Origin: Chalara sp. BL73
Lineage: Eukaryota; Ascomycota; Leotiomycetes; Helotiales
Assembly: GCA_918026815.1 (NCBI GenBank)
Contig: CAKJVC010000188.1
Coordinates: 62,001 to 126,000 of the forward strand
DNA length: 64,000 nt
Direction: 5' to 3'
Part shown: piece by piece, positions 23,958 to 34,846 of the stretch
How the letters are laid out: each line of letters opens with the position of its first letter
How positions within the stretch are numbered: position 1 is the stretch's first letter
The notes under the pieces: model-generated
Databases searched by the model: none
Told to the model about the DNA's origin: nothing
What the model saw: only the letters and a program-made list of their open reading frames with translations
Position numbers and translations under genes: made by a program

Positions 23958-24335
23958 CTACGGGATAGGGTAAGCGAGCCGGGCCTCCATCGGGCTGTCA
24001 CGGGAGCAGAAAATGCTGTCCGGGTTATCGAAAAAGAGAATCCTGAATCTGTGTACAAGCTGCGCGGCCACCCGGCTGAACTGCTCAGCAAACGGTTCCT
24101 GGTCAGGCCCGTGGGCCTCCACGGCCTGGATTATGCCATAGAGATACAGAAAGAGCTCGTAGAAAACGGCCAAAAATGAAGGATCGAGGCGGCCAAGCGA
24201 GAACACACTGGCTTGGTGCATTCCATCGTATACGCCCACCATGCGTGTCCTGAGATACTCAGTGGCCCGGGCGGGCACAGCGGGTCCGCTTGGAAAGGAA
24301 CGGTTTTCAACTTTGATTGTGACAATGGCTAGCAC
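23958..24335 (-). CDS. possible hypothetical ORF or gene fragment
   Basis: Open frame of 125 codons in a GC-rich patch. Much of it looks protein-like (FLAVFYELFLYLYGIIQAVEAHGPDQEPFAEQF as two helices), but I recognise no family and see no partner exon. It may be a fragment of a degraded gene. Confidence 0.25.
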   Translation of the reverse strand: MLAIVTIKVENRSFPSGPAVPARATEYLRTRMVGVYDGMHQASVFSLGRLDPSFLAVFYELFLYLYGIIQAVEAHGPDQEPFAEQFSRVAAQLVHRFRILFFDNPDSIFCSRDSPMEARLAYPIP

Positions 24336-25131
24336 ACTAAGCCAGGATCAGCTAAATGGAGTGAAGTAGAGTCCAACGTCGTTTGCGAGGTGACCAAACC
24401 CCTCTGCTCCAAGGTCGGCCCTCTCCCTCAGCAACCCTCCCTGGATGTCCTATCCCAGCTGTCTCGTTCTAGTGCTTGCCATGGAGTGTGATCGTCGGCG
24501 ACCGCTGTAAAGCCATCTACTTCTGCAGACTTATGGTAAGAAGGGACTAGAGTGGGGAGGTAAGACTCGGGGGGGGGGGGGGGGGGGGGGGTAAGAGGGC
24601 TGGACTCATGGTCTAAGGTGCTGCGATATATAGTTCTCGGTCCTCATTATGTGCAAATTTGTAATAGCGCCACGCGGAACAAGGATGCGGCCCTGACTGC
24701 TCGAACAACGCACTCTTGGTTAATAGGGATTAAATAGAGTAGATTGTGGTACAAAGCTTGCAAGGCAGGGCGTATTCCGATTACGAATGAACGAGCGTTG
24801 GTAGTGGGTTGTAATGTTTGGAAGAAAAGAAAAGAACGCTGTTGAACTTTCTGCAAGCGCGTGAATTGAACCCTGGCTTCTCAGATGCACCTCTAAAGCC
24901 TGATCCATTTGTTTGCACAGCATAACTTGAGAGAAACTGAAGATCAGACGCCGTCGGCTTATAGATGGGTATGTATATTATATATTACCGGTATCTCTCT
25001 ATATCTTCTACATATAGGATCGCAATACCAAAGATAAGTTACGCCTGTGGAATACATAGAAAACACAAGATGCGCACCCGCTTGACCAAAACTCCTCAGA
25101 AAGCGCCTGGTATATCGCGCCACTATACAAT
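24336..25131. other. intergenic with poly-G tract
   Basis: About 800 bp downstream of the permease gene, holding a long G homopolymer. No gene seen. A tRNA-like GGTTCAA motif at 24865 on the minus strand does not fold. Confidence 0.5.
24569..24591 (+). repeat. 23-base G homopolymer
   Basis: Uninterrupted run of G. It is likely unstable in length, prone to assembly error, and able to form G-quadruplex in single strands. Confidence 0.9.
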
Positions 25132-26805
25132 CTAAGTATTCTTAACCTTAATAAACCTGTTTCTCGGCCACTCCACGCCATCTTCCTGCTCCACACGCTT
25201 CTCGAGTCTATATCCACCCCACCATGGGAGTAGCTTAGCCCAGAAGACCCAATACACACCTCCGACACCAAAGATTCCCCACGTGACGACGCAGTGGATC
25301 CAGTATGGCAAGCTTGCGTAAACGTTGTCGTCTGCGGTTGGTGGTGGGATGTATGGCGCGATGACGAGGTATAGATTTGAGAGGAGGAAGAAGCCGGCGA
25401 CGAACCAGCCTGCGCGGAAGGGTGGGTTCCACTTGTTGAGGGGAGCAAGTGCTGGGTCTGCGGTGGGGTGGTGTTGAAGGTAATAGAGGTAGAGAAGGCC
25501 GAGGGCAACGAAGACGTTGATAACGGAGAGGGGATATGCGATCAGGTTGAGGACTGGGTTATGTTAGTTGGTATTTTTTTTGAGGGAGGGATGGGAGAGG
25601 GACGTACTGAAGTTGTAGGCATCTCCAGGTGGAGGAGCAAGCATAATAATGACGGCGACGATATAGTGCTCGAAGAGACCAGCCGCTGGCGCATTGAAAG
25701 GCTTGTTGCTGGCCCATAGCTTAGAGAAGGGAAGGATACCCTCGCGACCAAGCTCCTGGACGATTCTTCCCTGGGAGAAGATCACAGATAAAACATTTCC
25801 ATAGGCAGATAGCGCAACGAAGACGCTCATAGCTTTCTCAGCTTTTGCGCCGTAGACGTTGCGGAAAAAGGTTGCTGCAAGGATGCGTCCGCTGTCGAGG
25901 ATCTCCTCCCTGGGCACCGCTGCGAAATAGGCAATGTTGGCAAGCATGTACAGGACGCCGACCAAGAAGACAGCGCTTGGGCCTGCAATCTTGAGGGTTC
26001 TGACGGGATTCTTCATCTCAGACATGGCATAGTTGGCATTGCTGTAGCCGATAAAACTCCAAATGATATTGTAGATGGCCATGACGACCCCGTACGCGGA
26101 TCCGGTGGTGCCGGCAAACGCATTTGTGAAATTCTTTGGTCGTGGCTCGCCCTCAGGGATCTTCAGGTGGCCACCTAACGCAGCGAAGCCGGAGCAGATA
26201 ATAAAGAGCAGGATGAAGATCTTGATGCTTCCAAGGAGATTCTGGAGTCTCAATCCCCATTTCACGGCCGTGGCATGGATGAGGAACGCGCTGGTGATGC
26301 AGGCAAGGCCAACACCTCTCATATTCCACCTCGTGACCTCCACGTCGGCAGCATGGAGAATATACTCTCCAAACACGACGCTGTTGCTTCCGGCCCATCC
26401 CAGCAGGATCGCATAGCCGGTATACAAGCCCGTGACCAGGAACTTGGGCTTGCGATAGACGAACTCGAGATAATTTTTCTCGCCACCATTTCTCGGCAGG
26501 GCGGTGCCGAACTCGAGGAAGACGGCCATACCTGCCGCCGCGATGAGGGTGCCGACTAACCAGAGGAACAGGGATAGGCCCGCACTACCGCTGAGCTTGA
26601 AGATACCGCTCGGCGTCGCAAAGATACCAGTGCCCACCATGCGGTTTAGAATCAGGAAGATGGCGCTGGTGACACCGATATTCCGTCGGGACTCGGTGGT
26701 ATGAAACAACGCATCCGAGCCGGCATCGCCAAATTCATCGTCGTCGATAATGGTGTGATGCCGCTGGGGATCCTTGGGGTCCACTTTCCGATCGGGCGAA
26801 GACAT
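25132..26805 (-). CDS. amino-acid permease, MUP1/LAT-like (high-affinity methionine type)
   Basis: Plasma-membrane amino-acid transporter of the APC superfamily, closest in pattern to yeast Mup1 methionine permease. Exons are 26805-25608 and 25553-25132 (1620 nt, 539 aa), split by a 54 bp intron with GTACGT..CCCAG borders that joins YNF to ILNLIAYP. A polar N-terminal tail (about 50 aa) precedes 12 hydrophobic segments. The first (IFLILNRMVGTGIFATP) carries the G-x-G substrate-binding loop of APC transporters. SFIGYSNANYAMSEMKNP in helix 6-7 and GRILAATFFRNVYG also match the family. The C terminus is short and charged. The start has a good ATG at 26805 with no in-frame alternative. Regulation is not visible. 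Confidence 0.9.
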
Positions 26806-28367
26806 TTTGCTGCTGCGCTCCGTAGTATGATGGAGGATGAATGATATGGGATGGGATTTGCGAGATATCCCCTTCCCTCGTTAAATATTTGAGTGCGCAT
26901 CGTAACTGAAATTTTTTGGTGATTGCGAATTTTTGGCATGTATTGCACATTCGCTTGGTTGAGCATCTAATTGCCCCTGGCCCATTAAGAATAGGGGCGT
27001 ACAGCCAGTAAGCGAGACTCAAACGTCGCGTAGCATCGGATAAAACCGGGCCTAGCATAAGCTGTGACACATGGAATTCGGGCCACCGTTGCTACGAAGG
27101 ATCAGAGTTTTTCCTTGGGTATGTACTTGTCATTTAGTCGCCCTTTGCTACCTGCATCCAGTAGGTGCTAAGCATACACGGGATGAGGCTGAGAATGAGG
27201 TGATTGATGGGAAGAGAGCTGCCTAGAAACGAAAACTTGCTGAGAAATGAGTCCAGAATCATCGAGTGGTTTGCTCGTCAAATCCCACCGAGAAACCGAA
27301 TTCTCATGTTTTGAATTCTGCGAGCAACATCGGCTCATACAACTTGACATCATCTCCCGTCCGAAAAAAGTGGCGTGCAGAAAAAACGGGCATATCCGGA
27401 GCTACTGTAGCCCGTAGATCTGCCGGCGCCACTTTGGAAGACGATGGAGTTCCTCTTCACGATGCACGAGGAAAAGAGGGTAGACAGCTAGATAACCGCA
27501 CCAGGTTCATGCATTTGCGGTCAGAAATAAAGATCTTTCGGTGTCTGCAAGATCCCCTTGGCGTCCTCCCCTCACCATGTCGACCACGTGGAATATCTAA
27601 TATTGGGACTTTTATCCGCCTAAGCTCGAACTTGAAGCGAAAACCGCACGAACCACAGCCCACTATATCTGCTAAAACTGCTCTATCCTTTCCGAGGGTT
27701 GTTGTGTTGGAATCCGCCGAATTTGCTGTGGAAAAGTCTAAATTCCGGCTTTACGAGGATCCACATAGCATGTGGAGCTATACTCGGAAACAAGGTGATG
27801 AACTGATGTCAAAACAGAATGACAAGAGGTGCCTCGTGTTCTTTTCGCCATAACAGTGGACAATATGAAGCAATACTTGCCTTGATAGAACATCCCACGC
27901 CGACTCCCCCCAATAGAACCATGGTCGCTCAATTTTTCGTAGGAAGGATGAGGGTGGAGTGAACGAGGATAATATAAGGGGACAGCATTTAGCTGGCAGG
28001 AGTGGAGCCTGGTAAAGCAAGCTGAATAACAATATCGATAGCAATATCCACAGCTGAGAGTCCATGGCAACCGAGCTATTATCAAAGACATGAGTAATGC
28101 AACGAATTGCTAGGTTTGATGGCTCATCACATCAAAGCAAAACGAACCCTAGAGAATACATCGCTCTGAATGCGCCTATGGTCATCTATATACAGTTCTC
28201 TTCTTGAAAAGCAACTCCAAGCCGCCTCCCAGATCCATCCGGGCCGTAAGAAGCACAGCGCCACACTCCTAAAACCACACATTCCACAGACCCATATCCA
28301 ACGCAACGCCAGCTAATATCACATCCAAAGGTACAACCCAAGAGACAATTTGCACATGTGTAAGGCC
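26806..28367. other. intergenic, no gene supported
   Basis: About 1.6 kb. The 195-codon frame at 27266-27853 begins with GTG, has no early ATG and resembles nothing; I treat it as chance. Confidence 0.45.
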
Positions 28368-29123
28368 TCAGATCCCACCCATCTCAATTTCCCCATCGAT
28401 CAACCCATAGTCCAAGAAATCCGCCTCCCCAAAATCCATACTCTCATCCACATTCTCCTGTCCAACCACCGCAGAATCCATCTTCCTCCCGTCAGTCCTC
28501 TTCCTCCTCGGAATAGCCATAGCCCTTCCACCCAATCCACACACCAAAGGTCTATCTCCTAAAATTTCACTCCTTCCTAAACCCGTATCCTCATCGAAGC
28601 TCATACGCCGCTTCTTCGCCCCAGCCGTGGAAGTGGCAGACACATTGGATATGGTGCTCCCTTGACTCAACGGCGGACAATCCTCATCTTCATCCACCCT
28701 CTCTTCTTCAAGCGGGGCGTAGATCCCCCATGCTTGCTGCTGCAACCCACCAATCTTCAACAATCCACAAAACGGCGTCAGCTCCCTCGCTCTCGGCCTT
28801 GTCCTCATTACCGTCTCCGTCGCAGGCTGTTTCTTCTCCTGGGCGGGCACCGCAAGCGTGGCATCCGAGAAGAGGGTGAACGCGGAGTATGTGCCCGTCT
28901 TGTAGCCTTCTGGAACGGATTTGCGTACCCGCATGCCGACAGAGAGGAGGTTGGATTGCACGGACGCAGGGAGGGATGGTGCGCTGGTTTCTGGGGCGGT
29001 GGTTTGGGTGATGGAGTACAATTGGGGGGATTTGTCGGTGGGCGAGACTGAGGCTGCGAAATATGAGGTTATTGAGGGTTGTGAGCCTGCGTAGGGACGT
29101 TTGTGCTGATGGGTCGGGGCCAT
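28368..29123 (-). CDS. ribonucleotide reductase inhibitor / import facilitator (Spd1-Dif1 type)
   Basis: Small regulator of ribonucleotide reductase, homologous in pattern to S. pombe Spd1 and yeast Dif1, proteins that hold the small subunit in the nucleus or restrain the enzyme outside S phase. Intronless, 251 aa. Residues 8-70 form the family block (HKRPYAG, SLPASVQSNLLSVGMRVRKSVPEGYKTGTYS). Residues 15-22, QPSITSYF, match the PCNA-binding PIP box (Q-x-x-I-x-x-Y-F). The middle is disordered with FCGLLKIGG. A basic KKRRMSF at about 170 and RRKRTDGRK at about 212 could be nuclear-import signals. The tail is acidic (DFGEADFLDYG), as in other fungal members. The ATG at 29123 has good context. 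Confidence 0.82.
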   Translation of the reverse strand: MAPTHQHKRPYAGSQPSITSYFAASVSPTDKSPQLYSITQTTAPETSAPSLPASVQSNLLSVGMRVRKSVPEGYKTGTYSAFTLFSDATLAVPAQEKKQPATETVMRTRPRARELTPFCGLLKIGGLQQQAWGIYAPLEEERVDEDEDCPPLSQGSTISNVSATSTAGAKKRRMSFDEDTGLGRSEILGDRPLVCGLGGRAMAIPRRKRTDGRKMDSAVVGQENVDESMDFGEADFLDYGLIDGEIEMGGI

Positions 29124-29884
29124 GGCGGATGAGGTGGTGGTGCGGTTGACGTCGTCGTGGGCAGAGCCTCAGATTGCAAAGAGGAATCGAACTTGTGTGC
29201 GCGATAAAATTTGGGAGTTGTTCGAATTGAGAGGGGTGAGCTGATGACGTATTTTGTCTCGAATTGATGGGGTTCTGAGGTTGTCAATCCTGAGATGAAG
29301 TTGGTTATTTGAGGGGCTGGAGTCCACACCAGATTGGACGAGAGTCGCGTGAAAATTCTTGGCGTGAATTTTGGCGTTTAGTGCTTGAAATATCTACAAC
29401 CTCGAAGGTGGAATCTTAAATACCCCACCACATCCTTCCGCTCAAGTGATGCGTCAGGTAACTCCTCAATTTCGTTTCTATACAGTCATTCTCCAAGTCA
29501 AACTATCTTTGTTTCAAACTAGACTTGGAGCTTCATTGTCCTTTGCCAATATCTCAAGCCTGGTAAAGGACCCCCAAAGCTATCATGAGATCCGAAGCAT
29601 AAATTCACCATCCTGATGTATTAAGCAAATTTGTCACATTGATAAGGGCGATAAACTAAGATTAGAGATATTTGATCACGCTACAGAGCCGCATTTCAAC
29701 AATCCGGAGCTTGCAAGCTATCTTTAACATAGCGAAGCTTCCGATAAGGAAATTGAGCTCCTGCTTAAGACTATACAGAAAATTAATTGTATGAAGCAGA
29801 AAATTGTTCCCACAAGCCCGCCTTCCAATGATCAGCCTGACTTCCCGGGCTCAATAGTTTCAATAATCCTTCTAATATTTAATG
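29124..29884. other. intergenic
   Basis: About 760 bp holding the promoter of the RNR inhibitor and the 3' end of the homeodomain gene. No gene seen. Confidence 0.5.
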
Positions 29885-32294
29885 TCAATCATACTTTGCC
29901 TTTTGCGCCGTCCACCGTTCTGGCAGCACTATCAATATATTGAGCATCGCGACACTATACAAGGAGAGCAAGAAAGCATTTTGCAGATCTCCTGGATGGC
30001 CAAGCAGCCACTTGGTCGCAAATATGGTTGATGGGATTTGAGAAATTGCAAGTGCAACGCAGCATTTCCAGAAAGATAGGCCGTGCACGGCCTGTATTCC
30101 CCAGCCGGTTATGCCAAACTTCTTTTCCAACATACCGTTGACCTTCTTTGGAACGAGTATCATGACATCTTCTATGTCCTTTGGGCTGCATTTGTGCGGA
30201 TAGTGAAGATGGTGCCTTAATGTCTCGGCTGCGAAGTTTTTGACAAGTCCTGGTGGCTCTGAATCTTGATAGCTATAGTTCTGGTCTGTGAAGGGTGGCA
30301 GATCTTCCTTTAGGCATACAATGAGATCCTTCGAGCTATCACCCTGGGCGCCGCGTTTGAACTATGAATGGCATTTAGTCTTTACTTGCGTTGAACAATG
30401 CGGCTTAGTCAAGAATTTACCAGTACGAACTTGACCCCATCACAGTCTGTTAATGAGACCAATCGTCGTATGCCTTTGCATGCCTTGTAGGTAGATCGCA
30501 ACTTCTCGATGATTGAGGTATCATCAAGGCGAAAGAGCCCGAGGGAGAATAGCAATGTGTCAGCTGAAGTTGAGTCAACACACCAGTGCAGAAATGACCG
30601 TGCCAATGTTGTACTTGTGCTTTGCTGCTGCGTATTCTGTCTTGCAGTTTCCTGCCCTGCGCTGTTTGTTGACGCGTTCTGGCTACTCCCACCAAAATTG
30701 TGAACCGGGGAACTAGAGATGCCCTGACTAGTACCTTCCTGTAACGTCCCCATCGTCACTTGACCGTTATGGATAGGAAGAAGTGGCGATTCTGTTATTA
30801 CCGGAGAACACCATTGAATAAGCTCAGTCGCTACGTCTAATTCTGCGTCAAACGAGAGGGCTGCACCACATTGCTGGACAGATAACTTAGCTTTGTACAT
30901 TCGATTTCAAGGGAGATCAACATACACAGCTCCAGGAAATCCTTACATGGCTGGTTGGACAAACTCTCCTCCTCGGGTTCAGGGGCCACCAAAGAATTGG
31001 ACGGCTAGATATTATTTCCATCGTTTCTTTGATTCTGTCAACCAAAGTCGGCTGAGGTACCAGATGGCTAGGTGTTAGTCTAAACAACCAGTTTCGATAC
31101 AGGTATGAACTTTCGGCTGATGTATATAAGTTTGAATTAATAGATAACGAAACACTGGGCTTATCAGTCGTTTTCTCATTGTCTGAAGATTGCGAACTCG
31201 TGGCACTTAATTCAAACCCTTGTATAAATTGACCATCTCCCCGAGACCAATTCGACAAAAATTGCTCTAGCCTCTTCATGGCATAACTGGTTATTACAAA
31301 GTTTTCAATGATCGCAAGCGCTTCGGGGTCCTCCAGGAGATGCCGGAAATAATCTTCTTGTGGATCTCGTTTGTTTTTGTTTCGCAGCCTTCTGTGAAAC
31401 TTGCGGACCAAGTTTGTTAGATTGTTATTCGGTGATTCATCGTTTGGAAGCTCTTGTCCCGCATACCGTAGCCTTGCGCACACGATGGATGAGATATCTT
31501 TTCCATGCGCTCTATAAAAGTCCGCGGTTCCGGTTCTGAGAGTACCATGTGCTTCAGATCTCAGATTTAATCCAAATACTATTAGCAAGTTTCCAATGCT
31601 TTCCCTGAATTGATCCCCGCTAGTTTCGTTGTTTTTAAAGTATGCGCGACAGGCTGACGAAAAAGTAGAGGTATTGTTAGCAACGAGGAGATTGGCTAGC
31701 TTTTGCTCTGCAGGTACATATTCATCCTCTGAAAGTGTCGAGCCATATGATTGTATTATGTCCCCCTCGCGGCTAAGAATTGGGAACCTATCTAAATGCT
31801 GTGATAGCAGGAGTTGTGAATCGCTGGAATCAGCTAATAGAGATCCAGAGTCAGATATAACTGATTGCTTTGAATATGCCGTTAACTCTCCTTGTTTTCC
31901 TTTCTGCTTCTCTTTTTCACGACGGTTTTGAAATGAGCTCTGTAATAGCTGTTAGATGTTTGTAGCCTAATCATTCTTATATATACGTGCATTGACTCTT
32001 TCTATGGCTACACCTGTTGATTCCGCATAGTGCCTTTTGGCGTCGGCTGAAGGCTTCGGGCTGTTCCAAAATCTTTTCTCCAGAAATTCAACATCTTCGT
32101 CAATCTCGGTCTTATACACCCATGTCTCAAGTAGTGTTGGAGGAAGATCCAAATTTCTATCATCTGGCATCAGCAAATCATCTGTCTTAAGGTCAGCATT
32201 TCAGCCCTTGCCCAGACATTATCAACATACCTTCTCCTATACTACTGGATGGCTCCAGCCCAACCGCCTCAAGTCGCATCCGCTCGTATTCCAT
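29885..32294 (-). CDS. homeodomain-like protein with Cys motif and hydrophobic C terminus
   Basis: Exons are 32294-32231, 32181-31991, 31939-30926, 30873-30421 and 30361-29885 (2199 nt, 732 aa). Exons 3-5 are each a multiple of three, supporting the model. Residues about 30-100 form a divergent homeodomain: DVEFLEKRFWNSPKPSADAKRHY, then TGVAIERVN, spliced to SSFQNRREKEKQK. Trp48 of the recognition helix is Ser; Phe49 and Asn51 are kept. The splice in this helix needs a GC donor at 31990; the GT donor four bases on would truncate the protein. A helical region follows to about residue 300, then WWPLNPRRRVCP, ISWSC and QCGAALSFD (possible metal-binding Cys). The tail has two hydrophobic stretches (WKCCVALAISQIPSTIFA, NAFLLSLYSVAMLNILIVL). 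Function unknown. Confidence 0.68.
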
Positions 32295-32956
32295 AGGTTA
32301 CTAATGCCTTTTCTAGTTGCTTCATAAACCGGAATGATTATAATTTTTCCCCTCAGCTCTTGCAAAATTAAATGATAAGAGGGCGCTTTTATAGTTGAGG
32401 AGTTGTCTAAGCCACCACGGATTAAAGACAGTCTCGGCTACACAATCAATCTTAGCCAATGACGGCTTGCATGAAGCGAACATGCAATAACTTGAGAACG
32501 TCCAGTCGATCACCGCAAGGCTACATTAACGAAGCTTTCGAAAACCTCTCATAAGTGACTGATTGGGCAGGACATTCTTGAAGAATGGCTGAAGCTTCTG
32601 TATGAACCGAACAAGCCAGATATTAAATTGCCTACGGGAAGGGGCTAATGCGTATTGAATGGATCAAATCGTGGCTATCTATGATTTCATATCCATTTCC
32701 CGTTCCCTCTTCGAGCCAGAAATTAACATTATACGTTCATTATCCCCTTTAATGATATATTGCATACAAGGCACATTACGATGCAATACACAAGTGTCAT
32801 CCCCCTACACACAAAAAACTCCTAACTACTATGTAGTCTGTTGGTTCGGTTTCATGCCACCATGTCAATAATCCACTCTCTGAGCCTCAACCTTCGGGGT
32901 TCTTGTGCAAATACATTTTTAGTACTAGAAACAGGCATCATCCTCACGCTTTCAAT
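32295..32956. other. intergenic
   Basis: About 660 bp containing the homeodomain gene promoter and the 3' flank of the oxygenase pseudogene. Nothing else seen. Confidence 0.5.
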
Positions 32957-34210
32957 TTATTTCTGTCCTAGAATCTCATCCTCTGAGAACCAGTTTCCAT
33001 TCAATCCATATGACACCCTTCGCGGTAATTTGGCCTTGAAAATCACATCCTTCATCCGCTTTGCATCAACCACTCAAAGCTCACTTCTGTAGCCTTGTCT
33101 AGCCATGCCATCCTTGCCTAGCTGCCGCTCATCGAAAACATACGTCGATCCAACTATCATCCTCATTCTCCCTATTATCTCGGACTATAAAGCGTGGTTC
33201 TTGCGCATAGTGCCCTGGTGGAAGTTTAAAGATCTTTATTGGGTCATATGGATCGGTAGAGGCGAGGATTTCGGACACGGTGTGAGTGTCGGTACATCCT
33301 GTGATGGATGTAGGAGGAGAGAATTCAGCGCGGGAAATAAGTGCTTGCGTGTCGATCTTGACTAGGCAGTCGATCTTTACTGCTCCTCCAAGCGCAGTTT
33401 CGAATGGCAATTTTGTGACTGAGCATCCGAAGACGTATCTACAGTTCTTCATAGAGCGGGAATCGACTATTGGCGGTACTCAAATGGTATGGCTGCGAGC
33501 GCAAATTGGTGTGTGATAATATTGCGCGATGAAGTTAGCGAGAAGCGGTAGTAGTAGAGGCGGCATTCCTCGCCTTTGACACCACAAGGGAGGCTGGAGC
33601 TTATTACTGGGATAGGAGCCGCAATATTGTCGGCGCTGTAAATCATGGCGGCGCTGGTGAAGCGGCAAGCTAGCATATTGACTGCTATTGGTTGGTGGAA
33701 ATTGGTAATGTGGTTGATGGGAAACTCGTCCCAGCAGTTTGCGACATGGAATATACAGCAGGGATCCGACTTGAAGCAACGGACAGCAGTTGGATTCCAT
33801 CGTGGGAAGACGCCGAATCGCGGTCGTCCCTGTGGGTCATAGGATACGACTGGGAGACTCCGAGCCAAGTTTCGTGGGTCCAGGGATAGTGATAAATCCA
33901 TTACGATTGTATGCTTAAGGGAAACTCCAAAGTCATGCATCATCTTTGGAGCCTTGACTCCAAGGACTGGGGCGTTGACAAGTCTTTGCTGCGCGACACC
34001 AAAACTGTCACACGCACTTGGAAGAAAAGAGTAATTGACAAACAATGCAAAGAAGCTCGAGTGGAGGAGCACCATTTCTTTCGTCTCAGGATCAACTTTT
34101 GGATGCGCAGTGGTCCAGTCCCTCATGAAGTTCAGAAATCCGTCTCCGCCAAGCCTTCTCTCGGAGACTTCTAGCGGCTCTTCCCAATCTTCGCCAGCTC
34201 CGTATGTGAA
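32957..34210 (-). pseudogene. carotenoid cleavage oxygenase pseudogene (CarX/CarT type)
   Basis: Non-haem iron oxygenase that would cleave beta-carotene or torulene. About the C-terminal two thirds remain. Recognisable blocks are GGDGFLNFMRDWTTAHPKVDPET (His ligand), MMHDFGVSLKHTIVMD (His ligand), DPQGRPRFGVFPR, AAMIYSADNIAAP and CRLYYYRF. A frameshift near 33467 follows PFEYR; the next frame continues PIVDSRSMKNCRYVFGCSVTK and ITGCTDTHTVSEI. A second shift occurs near 33140 before TYVFDERQL. A TGA at 33076-33074 replaces a conserved Trp codon. The last iron-ligand His in the YGLHGN motif is Asn (32999-33001). The N-terminal part before about 34210 is missing. It lies beside carRA, as in other ascomycete carotenoid clusters. 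Confidence 0.85.
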
Positions 34211-34846
34211 CTATCACAACACATCATTGTCCTCGAGAACGAAACTGACTTTTAAGGTACTTCACAAGGACATTAGGTATTTCAATTTATAAGAATCAAT
34301 GACAAAATCTAGCAATAAAAGCGCTGAAAGCGGCCAGCATGAAATTCTGGTAATACATATTTTCCGCCAACTCCATAATGATGAGAACTTGGAGGGAAAG
34401 TGACGTCCAGCCCATTTCCATCATCCCTGCATAGCACAGGCGAGGGTCCAGCTCACTTGTGTGCAGCCGATCCCTGTACATTCGTCTTAGTCAATAGGGG
34501 TATCCAAATTCCTTGGACCCCGAGCTTGGTTTTTGCCTGGCTTCCCACTCAACTCCGCCTCATATAAGTAGACTTAGACTAGCGCAAAATTGACATGATC
34601 GGGGTCTCCTTGCTTCATTCAGTTTTATTTTATTCTCATAATTCATAACACTCAAAGTGAAGATGCACCAGTAGTAACACGCCATGCTCGTTTGAGGGTC
34701 CACCAACTTTAGTCCCAAATAGCAGTCAGCATCGACAATCTAAAAATAGACATCGTTGAAGATTATGGAACTTTCTATCTTATAAGCATCTCTGAATTGG
34801 GGTTCACCGTCTACCAAGGAAACTTTTATTCGTCGTCCGTACTACC
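34211..34846. other. intergenic, carRA promoter
   Basis: About 640 bp between the truncated oxygenase and carRA. A TATAAG at 34563-34568 is a possible TATA element about 280 bp before the carRA ATG. A 61-codon minus frame at 34296-34481 is hydrophobic but unrecognised. Confidence 0.45.

Noticed and set aside
24861..24925. tRNA-like GGTTCAA motif on the minus strand
   Set aside because: Flanking bases do not form a T-stem or acceptor stem.
27266..27853. 195-codon plus-strand frame
   Set aside because: Starts with GTG, no early ATG, no domain, composition like non-coding DNA.
34296..34481. Hydrophobic minus-strand frame beside the oxygenase pseudogene, considered as its missing N terminus
   Set aside because: Sequence does not resemble the N-terminal blades of carotenoid oxygenases and the phase does not join.
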